Part shown: piece after piece, positions 34,155-49,100 of the stretch
Layout: every line of letters begins with the position of its first letter
Position numbering within the stretch: position 1 is the first letter of the stretch
Assembly (NCBI GenBank): GCA_037577475.1
Contig: CM075202.1
Coordinates: 10,805,501 to 10,869,500 of the forward strand
Direction: 5' to 3'
Origin: Chaunax sp. Z400
Taxonomy: Eukaryota; Chordata; Actinopteri; Lophiiformes; Chaunacidae
Length of the DNA stretch: 64,000 bases
Notes under the pieces: generated by a model
The model's input: the letters and a program-made list of their open reading frames with translations, nothing else
Database searches by the model: none
Told to the model about the DNA's origin: nothing
Made by a program: the position numbers and the translations under genes

Positions 34155-37100
34155 TTAGAAATACTTGGTACGGTTGAGAGCTCTTTGTGCCAGCTGGCCG
34201 CTCTCGTCCGTTATTCTCTCCCAGTCCGTTTGACCCACCACAAAGCCGATCGCGCGCTTTCGATCCGCTTCCTTCTGCTCTTCAAGATCAGCCCAGCGAA
34301 CCTAAACAAAAAGAGCAGTCTTGTACTATGACCAGGGAATGGATGCACATAATTAAGACCAATCAGCTACATTATCAAACATTTAATATTAGACTAAATT
34401 GTGTATTTCCAATCTGGAATAGACCCCTACCTGGACTTTTACATTCAGTATTTTCTTATTACTTGCTGCCAAACAATCACAACCACAGTAACAACAACTG
34501 GAGCACAGAATGTCAATTTACCCTTTTCTTTCCTGGTTCAGACAGGCGCGTGGCATAGTCGTCCGGCAGCTGGAGGAAGTGATCCAGGCCTGCCATGTCT
34601 TCACGTTTCCTCTTCCCACTGCTCCTTAGACCGTCCAACTTGTCTGTATCAATGGAAGATTAGCCTTAAGGTCAGCTCTGGCCTCTCATAAAGCTTTAAT
34701 CTTTGTCATCTTTCTCTTTTATTTTCACGTATGCAAGTGGAAAAAGGCAACAATGTTACACGATATTGTATGCGTCATCTGTGTGCAGGGTAAAGATTCT
34801 CCCCTCTTTTTCTTAAAAAAAAAACACAGCTGTTGTTTGCAGTGTGTACTGCATTAATGCCGTTCCATTCATCACTGACTGCTTCCCATAACATTGGCCT
34901 TGCAATGTGCCCATATATTCTCTATGGGGTTACGATCTGGTGACTGACCAGGCCAAAACATTCACTGACAGGGAATGTCGCTCAAACCATAACTTGGTTG
35001 TTTTTGTCGTGTGTGCTGGAGCATTAACTTGTTGAAAAATGACCTTTTTTTTTTTTTGCTGGTTAAACAACTAATTCAGGCTTGGAAGCAACCGTTGTTG
35101 TAATATCTGGTGGCACTCCTTTGCATTAATGGACTTTGTCACATCCCACCATCTCCTCCATGTTTCATGACTCATCACTCCAGAGTGAGTTTTTGAACAT
35201 TTGACACATTTAAACAAAAATACCAGCGTCACTCTTCAGGCACATTGTGGCCATAAGCAGAGATCATGGAGATGCCTAATGATCTGTCACCAAGGTCAGA
35301 TTATGAGTTAACTAACATGGCAGTTTGGTTAGTTAATACACTTCAAATCCTGCACACACCATTTGTGTGCTTTGTATACATATTTTAGTATTTGTATAAG
35401 TTTTCATTTCAACATAAATGTCTCAGATTGTTGACTTGCCATGACAAAAAGTAAAGAATGGCAAAAGTAATCACTGAGTTTCACTGATTGGATCATTTCT
35501 TTTCATGGACTTGACATGAACAATATAATTAGATAAAAAATACAGAGCTGTAAGACATAATAAACAGCAACAATCAAACTGGGGCAGTCACTCAAATAAG
35601 TCACTTAAATAAAGACTAAAAAAATAGAATACCTACCAAGCTTCGCCTCAGACGTGTCCATCTCCCATTTGCTTTTTGGAATGTAGCCCTACATTATACA
35701 AAGAAACACTGCAATGGTTAAACGTCTGGGTGATACAGGGATGAGAGGGAGAGAGAAAGAAGAGGTTGGCTGAAGAGAGGACACTTGTTGAACAGTAGAT
35801 AAGTGACAACAAAGGCAACAGAAGGATGAGAAAGCATGAGGACTAATCTAGTTTATACATGTAACACTTGCATGCAAATGTCTTGATGTTGCAAGATTGT
35901 GTTCAAGACTACGTGTTTGTTGTTTGCTGCATGCAAAAGTGGACAGCAGTTCCATAAATTCAGTGTCAGTGTGTTTTCTTTAAAAGAAAAGTAATCGTCA
36001 AACTAACTTCTAAGAAGATAAAAAAACAGAACAAGCAGCTCAATCTCCAGTCATGTAGTTTGGCTGTGTGAGCTCATAATATGTGAAAAACACATTATAT
36101 TTGACAAAGAGTGAAAATACTGCAAACTTAACACAAATATTTGTATTAACTAAGCTTTTCTGACACATCACTTTTCCCTTACCAGTCCTCAGCTGTCAAT
36201 TTACACTGATGCTACTAGGCTGGCCAGCAAAGAGTTAATTGCTGACAGCTCATCATCAGAACTAGCAGTTCTTGATTAAGGAGACACAACTTTTGACACA
36301 TTGATCAATTTACTCTTAAGACCACCTAATTGGAGCTGAATGCAAATTTTTGAGAGGTACGATTTTATCTTCACTAAATTATGTCCTTTTTAATTTACTT
36401 AAAATAAAAACTGCTTGACTGATTTCCATGAGACTTTGTGGGAGAGACAGGCTTGTGACAGGGGAAAAATCCTGCAATTAAAATCAACACAATAAAATTT
36501 TTTTAGAGATATGTATTCTAAAACATAATTATATTCAAATGTTTATTTATTAAAGAAACATTTGTTGTTGTGCAATTTTGTTTAATGATTTTATTATTTG
36601 GATTGGTTTTCTTGAGCTATAAGGATCTAATCCAGGTCAAAATATAATACTTTTTTTGTGCAAAACTTGAAAACAATAAATACAAAAAAAATAAATAAAT
36701 AAAAATAAAATAAAAACTGACAAAGGGGTTTATTCCCTCTGATTAAATATTTCCTCAGGTTTAAATGGGTAGAGTTTTACTGGGACATTAGTGAGTTCCT
36801 GACAGGAAGTCTTATTAGGCATTAAAATAATGTGTCAATGTTCAAAGTTTGTAAAATTATGGTGAACATAACAAACTTGTTGTTTCTATATGTGAGACAT
36901 AAAAGCAAAACGTTAATTATAAAGATACACTGCTGGAAAGAATAAATGTAATTCATGTAGTACCAGGGAGCGGCTGCGGCATGCTCTTTTCATATACTGC
37001 ACAGAAAAGCACCTCAGAGTGAAATTCTCTGCAACACGACATCGCCGTTAGACGTGGTCACAGGTGCAAAAGACAATATTGGACCTCATCCGACTATTAA

Positions 37101-40100
37101 GCAGAGTGTGGTAAATTAAAACAGTGGTATGCATCCATATGAATGCTGCAGATGATCAAAGTTATTCGTTACACTTGTCAGTTGTTTAAATGATTTGACT
37201 GAATGTAATTTTTTTCTAGCCACTATATACCAAAGAGTCTTTTCCAGACAGGAAGACTGATGAACAATTTTTCCTGTCAAAGTTGTCTCCTTTGGGTTGT
37301 TTTGCCTAGCGGACAAACATGCACAAATGGCTTGATTTGATGAAGCGTTTCATATCTGTTGGATCTAGATATAGTTCTGTAACAAAACCAGGATTACCAA
37401 TACGGAGACACGGTGAAATCTGAGTACTACTTGTGATAGGATAGGTAAATAATCATAGGTATTTTGCATGAACCCGTGAATGTGTCAACCTTCAATCCCA
37501 TTGGTATGTGTTATTTTATGGGTACCATACCCATATCTTAATGTAAGAATCGAAGATTACATGTCAGAATTTATGGCCATGTCTGATGTGTGTATTTTCC
37601 TTTTTTTGTAAAAGTTTCTTGATTTAATTCACAAAAGTTTACCCAAGAAGGATTTAGAACAAACCAAGAAACCCAAACGTTCGGAGGAATTATTGTAATT
37701 ATTATGATTTTAAGGTATGTGAATATTAGAAACCATCATGGTTTCAGCAGTCAAACCAGGAGGACTCAGCCGCTGTGATTCAGAGATGAGGTTCAGACGG
37801 AGTTTGGTTTAACATTAGGATGTACAGTAACAGTCACGTTTGGACACAGTCATGGGAAAGTGTGTCCAAACTTTTGACTGGTACTGTACATGACTTGTGT
37901 GTGGAGATGATGCTGTGTGGAACTGCACATCTTAGCTGGCTGCTAGTAACTACCATCAAAGCAGCTTTCCATTTTTATTCATAAGCCCTTGGAACAATGT
38001 ACATTTTTCTGGATGCCTTAGGCAATACTGAGTTCACATCAGAGCGGCAATTGGTCAGTTAACTTATTATTCAATTTTACGGAAAGAAAATTGCACTCCT
38101 TTGATAATCAGTACACTGTTGTTAGTTTTTTGTAAAACCAAAAACATCAAAAATTTGCTGTTTCCAGCTTTTTTTTAACGTAAGGATTTGCTGCTTTTCT
38201 TTGTCATTTCTGATAATAACCAGATTTGACTGGTTGTTTGGAACCTGCAACTTGTGACAAACATTTTTCATTTCACTAATGTAAAATATAAAAGGCCACG
38301 TAAAAGATATAAAACATGAAATGGTATTTTAGTGTGAGGAACAAAAGCAATGTTCTTTTTGTTTTCTATTGTACATGTAGCTTGTTGAAGCTTCAGTTAG
38401 TTCAGTTGATTACAGTGAGACAAGCTCTCATGTTTGTATTATACTAAAGTAAGTGAAATTAATTGTATATAATATAGTATAAGTGATATTAAAACACAGC
38501 AAACAACTGACAAAACATGAAACATTTTCAAGATGCTGAAGTACACAAAAAAATACAATGAAATTTACCATACATGGATGAAATAATAATTTTTAAAAAA
38601 CAGTATTTTTTTTTTTTTTTTTACAGGTAATGATATTTTCTTTCATTCTGGAGCACATATTAATAAACTTTAAAATGGTTAAAAAGATTATGAACATTTT
38701 AGTTGAGAAACATTGTTTCTTTATCTGTCTAGAGAAAACAAATGTAGTTGCATTTTTTTTTTACTTCTTTATGAAGTATTTCATAAACATTCCATCTTTG
38801 TTTATGGATGAGTCTTTGCACATTGTACTTGAGGGCTGGCTGAGAAAATACTGTATTTATGCATTTAATTTGCACTTACATTTGAAATACATGAAGGTTT
38901 ATTTATACCAAAGACGCTTATAGTTTAAACAGAGGGCTTCAAAAGTCTCTCTGGACTCTGCATAGAAAAGTCAGGCAGAAACATACATATTTAACACTAG
39001 AACTGCCACAATAATGTCAGCAATTGTCATTTGTTGAAGTAGCTCATTTCATCCATCCTTTTAAATAGTAAGCAGACTTGACTAGACTTAGGTTTTTTGG
39101 GGTTTATTAATTTTATGATTGCTTTATTTAATTTCAGATCAAACAGGTCAATACACTTTAAAATTTATAAACCGTAGGGTACAATCATTTAAAATGTGAC
39201 ATAAATTCTAGATTAAATACTTAACATATTAAAACAACTTTTAGTGTGCAACATAATTAAAAATCAGAAAGGAAAAGAAATCTCATTATTTTAGGCTTTA
39301 TTCTGTAAGAATTTTCTATTTTTTTTTACATGGGGCGTGTTCTCTCTCTCTTAGGGTGTTTTCACACCTACCTCATTTGGTCTGGACTTCCAGACTTTTC
39401 AGTTTGATCTGGACCAAAATTGCAGTTGTGAAACCTCCCCCGGACCAAGGTCCGGATTAAAGACTCGGTCTTTGGTCCGACAAAAATAGGTGGTCTTGGT
39501 CCAGATCAAACTGAGCCATGGTTCGGTTCGTTTACAGTGTTAAAGCACTTTTTTGGATGGTTACAGGAAGTTACAGCAGGGTGCCGTTACCAATAAACAA
39601 AAGAAGAAAAACAAACAGAATAAGTTAAAAAGGAGCCATAATAACACAAGGGGATTCATTTCAATATTTCTTCCAAAGTCATCCGACTTGATTCGCTCAC
39701 ACTCGTGTCTCATGTCCTGGAACACTGGTAAACTCACTGGGCATTCGTGCATCTTCTACTACTGTTCATGTTATTGTAATCTCACAGGCCTATAGCGTAA
39801 CCCTATATATGCCTCCTTCCTTGGCAGGGGCATAAAAATGACACCAAGCTGAACAGCTAACCAATGACTTGAAATGAGCTGCAGACTCAGGTGATTATTC
39901 TCTGTAGGCTCATCACTTCTGGTGAATCCTTTCACAATGTCCCGTTTTCACAATATAATTTGATACATTGTTATTATAAAAAATATTGATTATAAGCGCT
40001 TTATGGCGAAGCACATTTTAGTCAGCAGGAGCATCAAAGCTTAACAAAAGGACAATCCCCCTGAGTGGAACGGGAGGAAACATTTACTTTTTGAAAGGTG

Positions 40101-43100
40101 CTAAATCTTATGAAGCTGGAAGTGCTTTAAAGTCAAAATATGAGAATGAGGAGCATCTCTAAGCGCAACTTAGTGGACACAAGTTCGTCATGCTGATTTT
40201 ATCAACAACAGTACAGGCTATTAATTATTATTAATATAATTAATAAGGTATACAATTAATATTATTGTTGTTTTAACATTTCTGTAGTTTCTTCATATTC
40301 CACCAGCATATGTTCTTATATTATCTGTTCTGAAAATTAATCAAAATCTAAGCCAATGAAACACCGAAGTGGAGTGATTATAAAAGCTTCTGTAAACAGT
40401 TTTCCTTAAATCAAAGACAACTTAATCTTAACTTAATCGTTGTACAATCAATTTCATTATTTTCAATCCAGGAATTTTTTAACTTTGTAGTGATTTTCAA
40501 ATAAAAATTAATGAGCAGTTAATTAGACAATGAAACATTTGGAAGTTTTTTGTTTCTTTTAAGATGCCCTGCCATGTTCTTTATTTTCTTTGTTTTTCAA
40601 GTGTGATTTTTAATCAAGGGTTTTTTGTTTTAATTTGAGCCTTTTGATAAAATGTGCCTTAATGTGAAATAAAACTAGGACTTAACAGTCCATTCTCATT
40701 CACAATGCGTACATTTATCCTGATGGTGGTCCTTCAGCAACCACATTTAAACCTCGAAGATGAAAATTATTTTGAATTTAACAAATGAACAATGAAATGT
40801 GAGTAAAAACAAGAAAGAAATCTAAAAACTGAACTCTGCAGCTGCTTCTTCAGATAATGGACTGTTGCTGATATTACTTCACTTTAGGACTGATTCACAG
40901 AAGTATTTGATTATCTCCATATTGATCTTTTTTTGTTCTTCCTTGTAAATTTGATAATTACAACATGGTCAACTAAATAACAAATTTGGTAACAACTTTC
41001 GATGAACTGACCAATTTCATTGATTATATTACAAGTTACCTGGTCAATAAAGCCAAACAATATAATTAGAAGGCTATTATTAACTTACTGGATATAAGTT
41101 ATGTGGTGGATGGGAATACCAATAACTGGAAATGATGCTGAAATCTATGTGACTCTAAAATTAAACTGTCTTTGTCCTACCAGATCACCCTCTTCTTCAT
41201 CCTCTCCCTTGGGCTCCTTGGGCTCATCATCGGGATTGAAGTCTTCCATTTCAACCTAATAACAGATGCACATGTTAGTTTAACTCATGGACTGATAAAG
41301 GGCTGTAATATTATAAACAGTATTGTTTCTAGAAGACACACCTCTTCTATAGCTGCATCCTGAAGCAGGGACCGGACATCCAAGCGCACCATATGACCTG
41401 GTGAAGGCTCCCAGTTGTTGGACATCTGTGAACAGAATGCCCCATTAAGAAGTTTATGAGGTACTGTATGTATGAGCTTTAGTTGACTTCACTTTTACAC
41501 AATGTATCTGAAAGAACTGATCTTACAAACCTTCATTATATCTTTTAGTGTGCGCCCATGAACATTTCTCTTCGCACAAGTCTGAGTGTCTGCAGTGATT
41601 TCAGCCACGTACACCTTGAAATAACAAAAGATATTAAATTCTTAGCAGAGGACCATTTGGATAAATATTTTTCTGACTTTAAGAGCAAAACTCACCTCGA
41701 AGCCTTTTGTTTTGGCTGCACTCCAGAACTGATCAAAATGTTTAACTCTGTCATTAACGGTGTCCAAAATGATGAAGGGGAAAAAGCCGTCATCCAAAGT
41801 TTTCTTAAATGTTTTAAGCATGCTGCTCCGGTATGTATCCTCCATCTCTGGCTCATACTCATATTCAAGAACCTGCGAGACAGATTTGATATATTATAGT
41901 GTTCATAATGTTTACAATAACAACTGTAATATAATTTGATGCTGCTCACCGATGCAGACTTTTATTTCAAAATGTATACAGCTTGTGTATAGGACCAATT
42001 TGTTATTGATGCGTTTTGTTGTTGAGACTCACTTTGGTTTTGACCCCTCTTCCTGTGTCTGGATCTTTCTGAACTTTCTCCACCTCTGTCATGAAATAGT
42101 CGTCCAAAACAAGAACTCTTGGAGGCGCACCACCACAATCGACTTCCTTATCCTTCATGAACAAGATTTAAAAGCAAAGTTTTTACATTTCTACTTGCTT
42201 TGTGAGAAAAGTAATAATATATATTGATGTCAAAAATATTTTAGGGGAGGAGATAGAAATAGGCTCTTAGTAGTTGTATATTTTGTATTATACATGTAAA
42301 GTTTAGCTACATTTGCTGGTATGAATCCACTCACCCGTATAAGTTTTGCAACATGACTTTTTCCACTTCCTGGAAGCCCTCTCATTATGATGACAATCTG
42401 TTCAGATACATAATTTTAATGAGTTATTAATATTTAACAAATAACAAAGTGATATTTTGACATTGTTGCACCAGAAATAAGTACCCTTTCCGGTCGAGAT
42501 AATCTGCCCGGTGGTTTGAGGATATCGTCGATGTTCTTGATTTCAGGCTTCTTCTCAACTCGTGGGGGTGGCTGAGATGGAGGTGGGAGGGGTGGTGCAG
42601 TTTGAGGCCCTCGGTCCTCTGGATAACTTCTTCTATCAACTGTATAATATTATTCGCAATTCAAGTATTTCTCTAAATGGCATTTTTCCCCATTACACTG
42701 TACATTTACTTTACTGACTGTACATTATGTTCAACAATGTCCATTATCATTCAACAAAGAGTATTTTAATGACTGAGACGTAAATGTGATTTAAATGTGA
42801 AGAGTTTCACTTAAATTTTAGCAAACACAGCTGAAGTATGTGTGTACCTGTTTGTCAACAGACAGGATTGAACTTACCATAAGGCGAGGAGCTGTGGCCG
42901 TAGCGCTCAGACCCACTGCGTTCGAGCCCACTACGCTCATATGGAGGTCTGTCGTTGCCAGGTCTTCCATAGTGTTCGTCTCGATCACGACTGCCACTTC
43001 GCTCTTTCTCTCGAAGATTCCGGTCTCTCTCCCTGTACCCTGAGCGTAATGGAGGTGCCAGTGGAGATCTAAACAGAGGAGGAGCATTTTTAAAGTTTCA

Positions 43101-46100
43101 TTTCATCAACAGAGGTTCCTCTCTTCACCTGGCACACAATGATAACCAATCACAATGTTATATAGTACCTGTCGTCAACCATTGACTGAGTGCTTGAATC
43201 AAAAACAGACAGATAGAAAAGAATATTACATATGTTCTGAACCAGCACGATGCCCCACAGTTTGGAGAAAAAAACAAACAAACATAAAGAACCACTGAGG
43301 AAACACGTTACCTTTCATCTCTCTCTCTTGGGGGATAGCGCTCCCTCTCAAATCTTTCTCTTTCATATTCGGATGGAAGCATCTCTCTGTATAATTCCCT
43401 TTCTCTACTGTACTCTCGGCGGTCCATGTAAGGGTCTGATCTTCTTTCAAAATACAGGTCTCTCCTGTAAGGATCTCTGGAACCAAGAGGTTCTAGGGAA
43501 AAAGTAAATAAATCGTCAATAAACAATGGTTCGAAAATTGCAAAAGGAAGCTCTGTTCCAATGGAGAAAGATACTGAAGGCTTTACAGAACTGAAACTCA
43601 CCTTTTTCATAGCCCCTGTCTGAATGCACTGGGTCAGGCCGCAACACAATTCTCTCACCGTAAGAGATTCGCTCAACAGTGGCTCCAGGCTCTGAAATAT
43701 TAAGTGTTAACATTGCCAACAAAGTTCTCAAACTAACTGTGTTTCATCTGTTAAAAATGTGTTATCTTTGTTGCTCCTACCATGCCCATGTCCATAATCC
43801 ACAGTCTTTGGTATCACTGTAGGAGTGGGTGCAGCAGAGAGAGATGACTGGTAGTCTGTGGTAGCAGGTCTGGTATCCAAACTCACAGGCTCAGTTACAG
43901 ATGTATGTGCAGCTGCAGTCATGCCCTAAGAATGAAACATTTAACATCAAATAAACTCTAATTAGAAACTGAATTTGTGGAAATGTATGGTAAATAAATA
44001 GTGTTTCAAGCATCTTCCACGTCACTTGCATGATCTTGCCATTCATAGAGACAAGCACCCTTATGGATCGGGCTACAATAACTTAATATAAATTTTAAAA
44101 ACATTTCTTATTCATTCACAAACTAATTAATTAATGTAAATGTAAATTACCTTCAGAACATTCCTGACTTCTGGTGGGATCTCCAATCCAAGAAGACCAG
44201 CAGGAAGCTCTGGCAGGATGTTAGTTGGTGCAGGCTGAGGTTCAGTACCAGGTGTCTTCCCCTCCTTCATTTCCCTGTGGACCCAAATGAATGGAATTCA
44301 AGTTTAACAATATGTTCTCCAATATCGATTTCCATAAAGTAAAGTAGGTAATACACTAGCAAAACACCAGAGCTGCAACTAATATATATATGGCCATCTG
44401 CTTTGATCACAGTGTTGTGAAAAGCCTTTCCAGATTAACTTGTTGAAATTACTAAATGATTTGAGCACCTTAAATAATATTCCATTCACTTCCACTGTTT
44501 TTGTGTGGTTACAGAAATCCAGAGGTAGACTTATCAAAACCTAGGCAAACAATAAATCCCACTGAAATCTGCATGCATTAATAAATGATGAAAGACGAGG
44601 AAATACCTTATAAGTTTAAGCTCTTGAGCAGCTTTCAAGATGATCTCATGCTGGTGTTGGGAGAGTGCAAGGACATTTGTGCTGCTCGTTCCCTCTGGTG
44701 CAGTATCAACTGAGCTCTCTGTCAGGTTAGTCACAGGTGCAGCAGAAGGTAAAGGTGGAGGTCTATCCAAAGAAAGCTCTTCCCTATGTTCTTCATAGTG
44801 AGCTCTGCGATCCTCATAGTCAGCAGGATACCTTCTCTCTGGTGGTGCAGCAAGTCTTGAAGGCCTATCCCATTCTGAAGGGGGTGGTGGGTATGCTAGC
44901 TCTTCCTGCCGGTATGGGGGCTCATTCCCATAGTCACGGATTCTAAGCTCTCCTCTTCCTCTGTCCTGCTCATCATACGGATATGGGTGATCTCTGTCTC
45001 TTTCCTCCAGCCAATGACCATCTCTGTAAGGCTCTGGTGGTGGCACGCGGGGGGGAAAGTCCCTCTCAAGGGAAGCACGCTCTCTGTCTCTTTCAGATCC
45101 ATAGTACTTGGCCTCATTCCATGGGTCATCAGGAGGATATTCCTGTGGTGGCCGCCAGCGATAGCCGTCTTCCCCATGACGATAATCCTCAACATAACCC
45201 TTGTTATATTGCTCTTCATATTCCTCATGTGTTGGACCTGACCGCAACATGCCTCGAGCCATTCCTCGACCCAAAGGTCTCCTTCTCACTCCTCCCCCAT
45301 CTACCATCTCATGTGGAGGCAGAGGGTGACCTCTACCATGTGGCAGTTGCCATTCCAATTCTCTCTCCATTCCTTCCTCGTATCGCTCCTCCATTGCATC
45401 CACCATTTCATGAGGTGGTAAGGGCATGCGGCGCCTCCCTCTTCCGACATCAGGATGCATCGGATAGCCATGAGGGTCATGGCTATGGAACATGGGGTAG
45501 CTCGCTGGATCCATTTCGGTATCATCACCGTCCATGTCATGGCCTAATAGCCCGTGATCCATTGGCCAATGTGCTGGGTGAGGGGGACGTCCTCGTCCTT
45601 GGTGCATGTAATCAGGATGACCACGTGGGGGACGACCCCGGCCAGGTGGAAATGGGGGTCTCATGCCTCTCATCGGAGGTCTGCTTTCCTCCCAGTAGGG
45701 ATCCACTTCCTCTGAGTACTCTACAGACTCAGATTCCTCCCAGTGACTGTCCATTGGCTCTTCTCTTCCCATTGGGGGTGGTCCTCCTCTTCCCATGGGA
45801 GGTGGTCCTCCTCTTCCCATGGGAGGTGGTCCTCCTCTTCCCATGGGGGGTGGTACTCCTCTTCCCATGGGAGGTGGTCCTCCTCTTCCCATTGGAGGTC
45901 CTCCTCTTCCCATAGGTGGACCTCCTCTACCCATAGGCGGACCTCCTCTACCTGAAGGTGGTCCACCTCTACCCATAAGTGGACCTCCTCTACCTAAAGG
46001 TGGTCCTCCTCTACCCATAGGTGGACCTCCTCTACCTAAAGGTGGTCCACCTCTACCCATAGGCAGTCCACCTCTACCCATAGGTAGACCTCCTCTTCCC

Positions 46101-49100
46101 ATTGGAGGACCTCCTCTGCCCATGGGTGGGCCTCCTCTCATTAATGATGGCCCTCCTCTCCCCACAGGGGGTCCACCTATTGGATCTTGAAAATACTCTT
46201 CCTCTGTTGGGAAGTAATGTTCCTCTGGCATCCACATTTCTTCAGGGGGCACCTCTGATTCCTCACCACCAAACTCTTCATATGAAGGATCTTGCCAGTG
46301 ATACTGTTCCTGCTCTTCTGGTATCCCTGAGTTGTCTTCAGATGGCATGTAATCATAAGACGTTTCTCCACTCTTCTCCCCAAGTGGTACAGTATTTGGT
46401 CCCATGAACTCTCCACAGACCCTCTGGCCACGTCCTCGTCCATGAACTTGAACAGGTAATGGGGGCTGGCCTCGTCCCCTACCAGCCCTTGGAGGATCTG
46501 GTCTTGACTGGATTTGACCAGAGGGCTGTATCTCCTGTTGGATTCCAGAGAGCTTTGGAACTGGTGGAGGTTTGTTGTTTGTCAGTGGCCCATCTGGTTT
46601 TGGGGGACTTTGTACGGCAGCACTGTTGGATCCTACAGTAGATGTGACAGTTACGGAAGGTTTACTGTTAACAGTTTTGGGTTTTTCATTATTGTTAGAA
46701 GCATTCTTGTCATCAGCATCCTCAGGCTTTGTGTCTGTTTGTGATGTCTGAGGAATAGGGTCTTTTGGGACAAAAAAGCCTTCAGTTCCAAGTAAGTTGT
46801 CATCTGTCATGTCTTCAGTATTTGCCTCCTTATCTGGTTCTAATTCATTCTTTTCTTTATCAGACTGTGGCTGGCCGGCTGATTTTCCTGGAGTCTTGGA
46901 ATCATTACTGGCAGGTTGTTTAGTGGTTGGTTTGGCCTCAGATTGGGGACCTTGCTGTTGCATTTGCAGGGGCAGAGGTGGGTGCTGAAAACGAGGTGGG
47001 GGGCCAGGGGGCCTTTGGGGTCGTTCAAATCGAGATTGCTGCCTAAACTGTGGTTGGTCAAATCTGGGGGGACCATCAAAGCATGGCCTTTGTTGATCAA
47101 ATTGAGGGGGGCCATCAAAGCACTGCCGTGGTTGGTTGAACCTTGGTGGACCAGTAAAGCGCTGCTGTGGTTGATCAAATCGAGGGGGTCCATCAAAGCG
47201 ATGTTGAGGTTGGTCGAGCTTATTGGGACCAACAAAACCTTGGTGTGGCTGATCAAATCTAGGGTTGTTTGCACTGGGACAAGTCGGACAACAGAAATTT
47301 TAAGAAAAGATTATTATTAAGATAAACATTCTTTTAGAGACATTCAGCAACAAATCATAACAACAACAAAAAACATTGATTGTAAACACAACATATTGTG
47401 AAATGAAATTTCCAATTGAATTCAAATAACATATTTAATTAAATCTTATGAAAACACATTTTGAATGTAAAATTTTCATAATTACAAAAATAAAGCCAGC
47501 TGCAGTAGAACAAAATAATCCCAACTGACCATGGACCTCTAATGCTGTTGAACCTTGGTGGCTGAACAGTGGGAGGACCTGAAGGTTCGACTGTTCCAGT
47601 GGGGCCAACTCCTCTCACAGGGGGTCCGACTGCTCCAGCGGGGCCAACTCCTCTAACAGGGGGCCCAGTAGTAGATTCTGAATGTAGCCCAAAGCCATCT
47701 GGCCGTGGACCTTGAGATCTTGGACCAATGGCAACAGGTGACTGCTGCAGATCTGTTTTCACTGGCTGTTGCTGCATTTGCATGTCATGTCCAGGGTATT
47801 GGCCATACTGTCCCATAACCCCACTATTATACTGGCTGGAGGCAAAAGGCACCATGGCAGTGAGAGAGGCCACCCTTTCCTGAAGGTGGGCATTGGTGGT
47901 GTTCATTTGCTCCTGCCATTGCTTCCATTGGTGTTCATAGTCCTGCAGTTGGTCTTTGTGGGGATAGGTCAGGAACTGCTGATGCCACAGGACGAATGAG
48001 CGATCCCAGTCTTGGAATAAAGGTGTGAACTGCCGCAGTTGCATTTCGTAGTGCCTCAGCTGCATTTCAGCAGACATTGACTGCAATAAAGGGCAAATTG
48101 AGGAAAGTATGCTATTTATTTTGGTTAAGCAATATACAGGTAGAACAAATAAAACACTGAGATATTACATATTATATGTAAAAAACAAAACGTTATAGGC
48201 CTTCAAAATGATGCATGTAATTTTAAGAGCAGGTAAAATAACCAGCCAGACAGTAGCTGTCAGACAACCATTTACCTACATGTAGATTTGCAGGTTGCTG
48301 AATTTGCTGTTGGTATTGTTCCAGGATCTGCTGAAGTTTTTCATGTTGTTGCATGAGAGCTTGGTATTGCAATCCTGCTCTCTGCTGCTGCACTTGTTGC
48401 CACTGTGCTGCTGCAGCTTGTAACTGCTGCAGCCGGGCAGCCTCTTCTGGGTCTTTTGGGACCTCGGGCTGTGAACACAGACAAGGCAAGATTTGAGCAA
48501 ATCCTATCTTTGTAACTTATAAAGACAATTTTTTTTGGCAGAGCTTAGGGTAGCTTGTAATGGAAGAGGTGACAATAGCCTTTTTCATACTGAGATCATG
48601 CAACAGCGCCGCAACGAAGTCCCTTCTCTACAACGCCTTTGCTTGTTTACACTGAACAATACTAAGGGCGAAGCAACACCAGTCCATTGTGATTTTAAAT
48701 GCTGTGCCGACGTTATGTTAGCAAAGGAAGCATACTGTTTAACACAGCAATGTCGGGGTCTAGTATGACGTCTACCATATGCATCAAGCAGCTCTTTGTA
48801 AAGAATGCATTATGACAAAAAAACGATTTATCCTTCCCTGTTTCATGACAGTTGATCTCATCCTCTAATTCGATTATAAGGAGCTCCCAAATGTTGTGCT
48901 GTTTCCCCAATTTGAAGACATTTTCTGTTAATCTTTGTGTTTTCTTCTTGGAGTTAGCTGATACTGGCTGCTTTCTAAGTCTTTTGGTTTGGGCCGTACA
49001 CGTAATACATCGTCAAAAAGTCACAGCCCTGTCCTGGCTTTCCACCTCGCAGTTCACACAGATATGCAATTTGGCGCCGACATCCCATTATGCTTTCGTT

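Larger units (their letters stand above)
35689..41180 (-). other. largest intron of ylpm1 copy B (5.5 kb)
   Basis: Homologous to the 3.7-kb copy A intron but longer, with patchy similarity (36,745-37,100 versus 12,760-13,440; 39,880-41,180 versus 13,830-15,120). It contains a 70-bp Tc1-type foldback (37821-37890) and a MITE (from 39352). The 97-codon open frame at 38630-38923 is AT-rich and has no recognisable domain; I regard it as chance. Confidence 0.65.

Noticed and set aside
38630..38923. 97-codon open frame in the copy B intron
   Set aside because: Composition is AT-driven (F, I, Y, K rich), no domain is recognised and it is not conserved in copy A.
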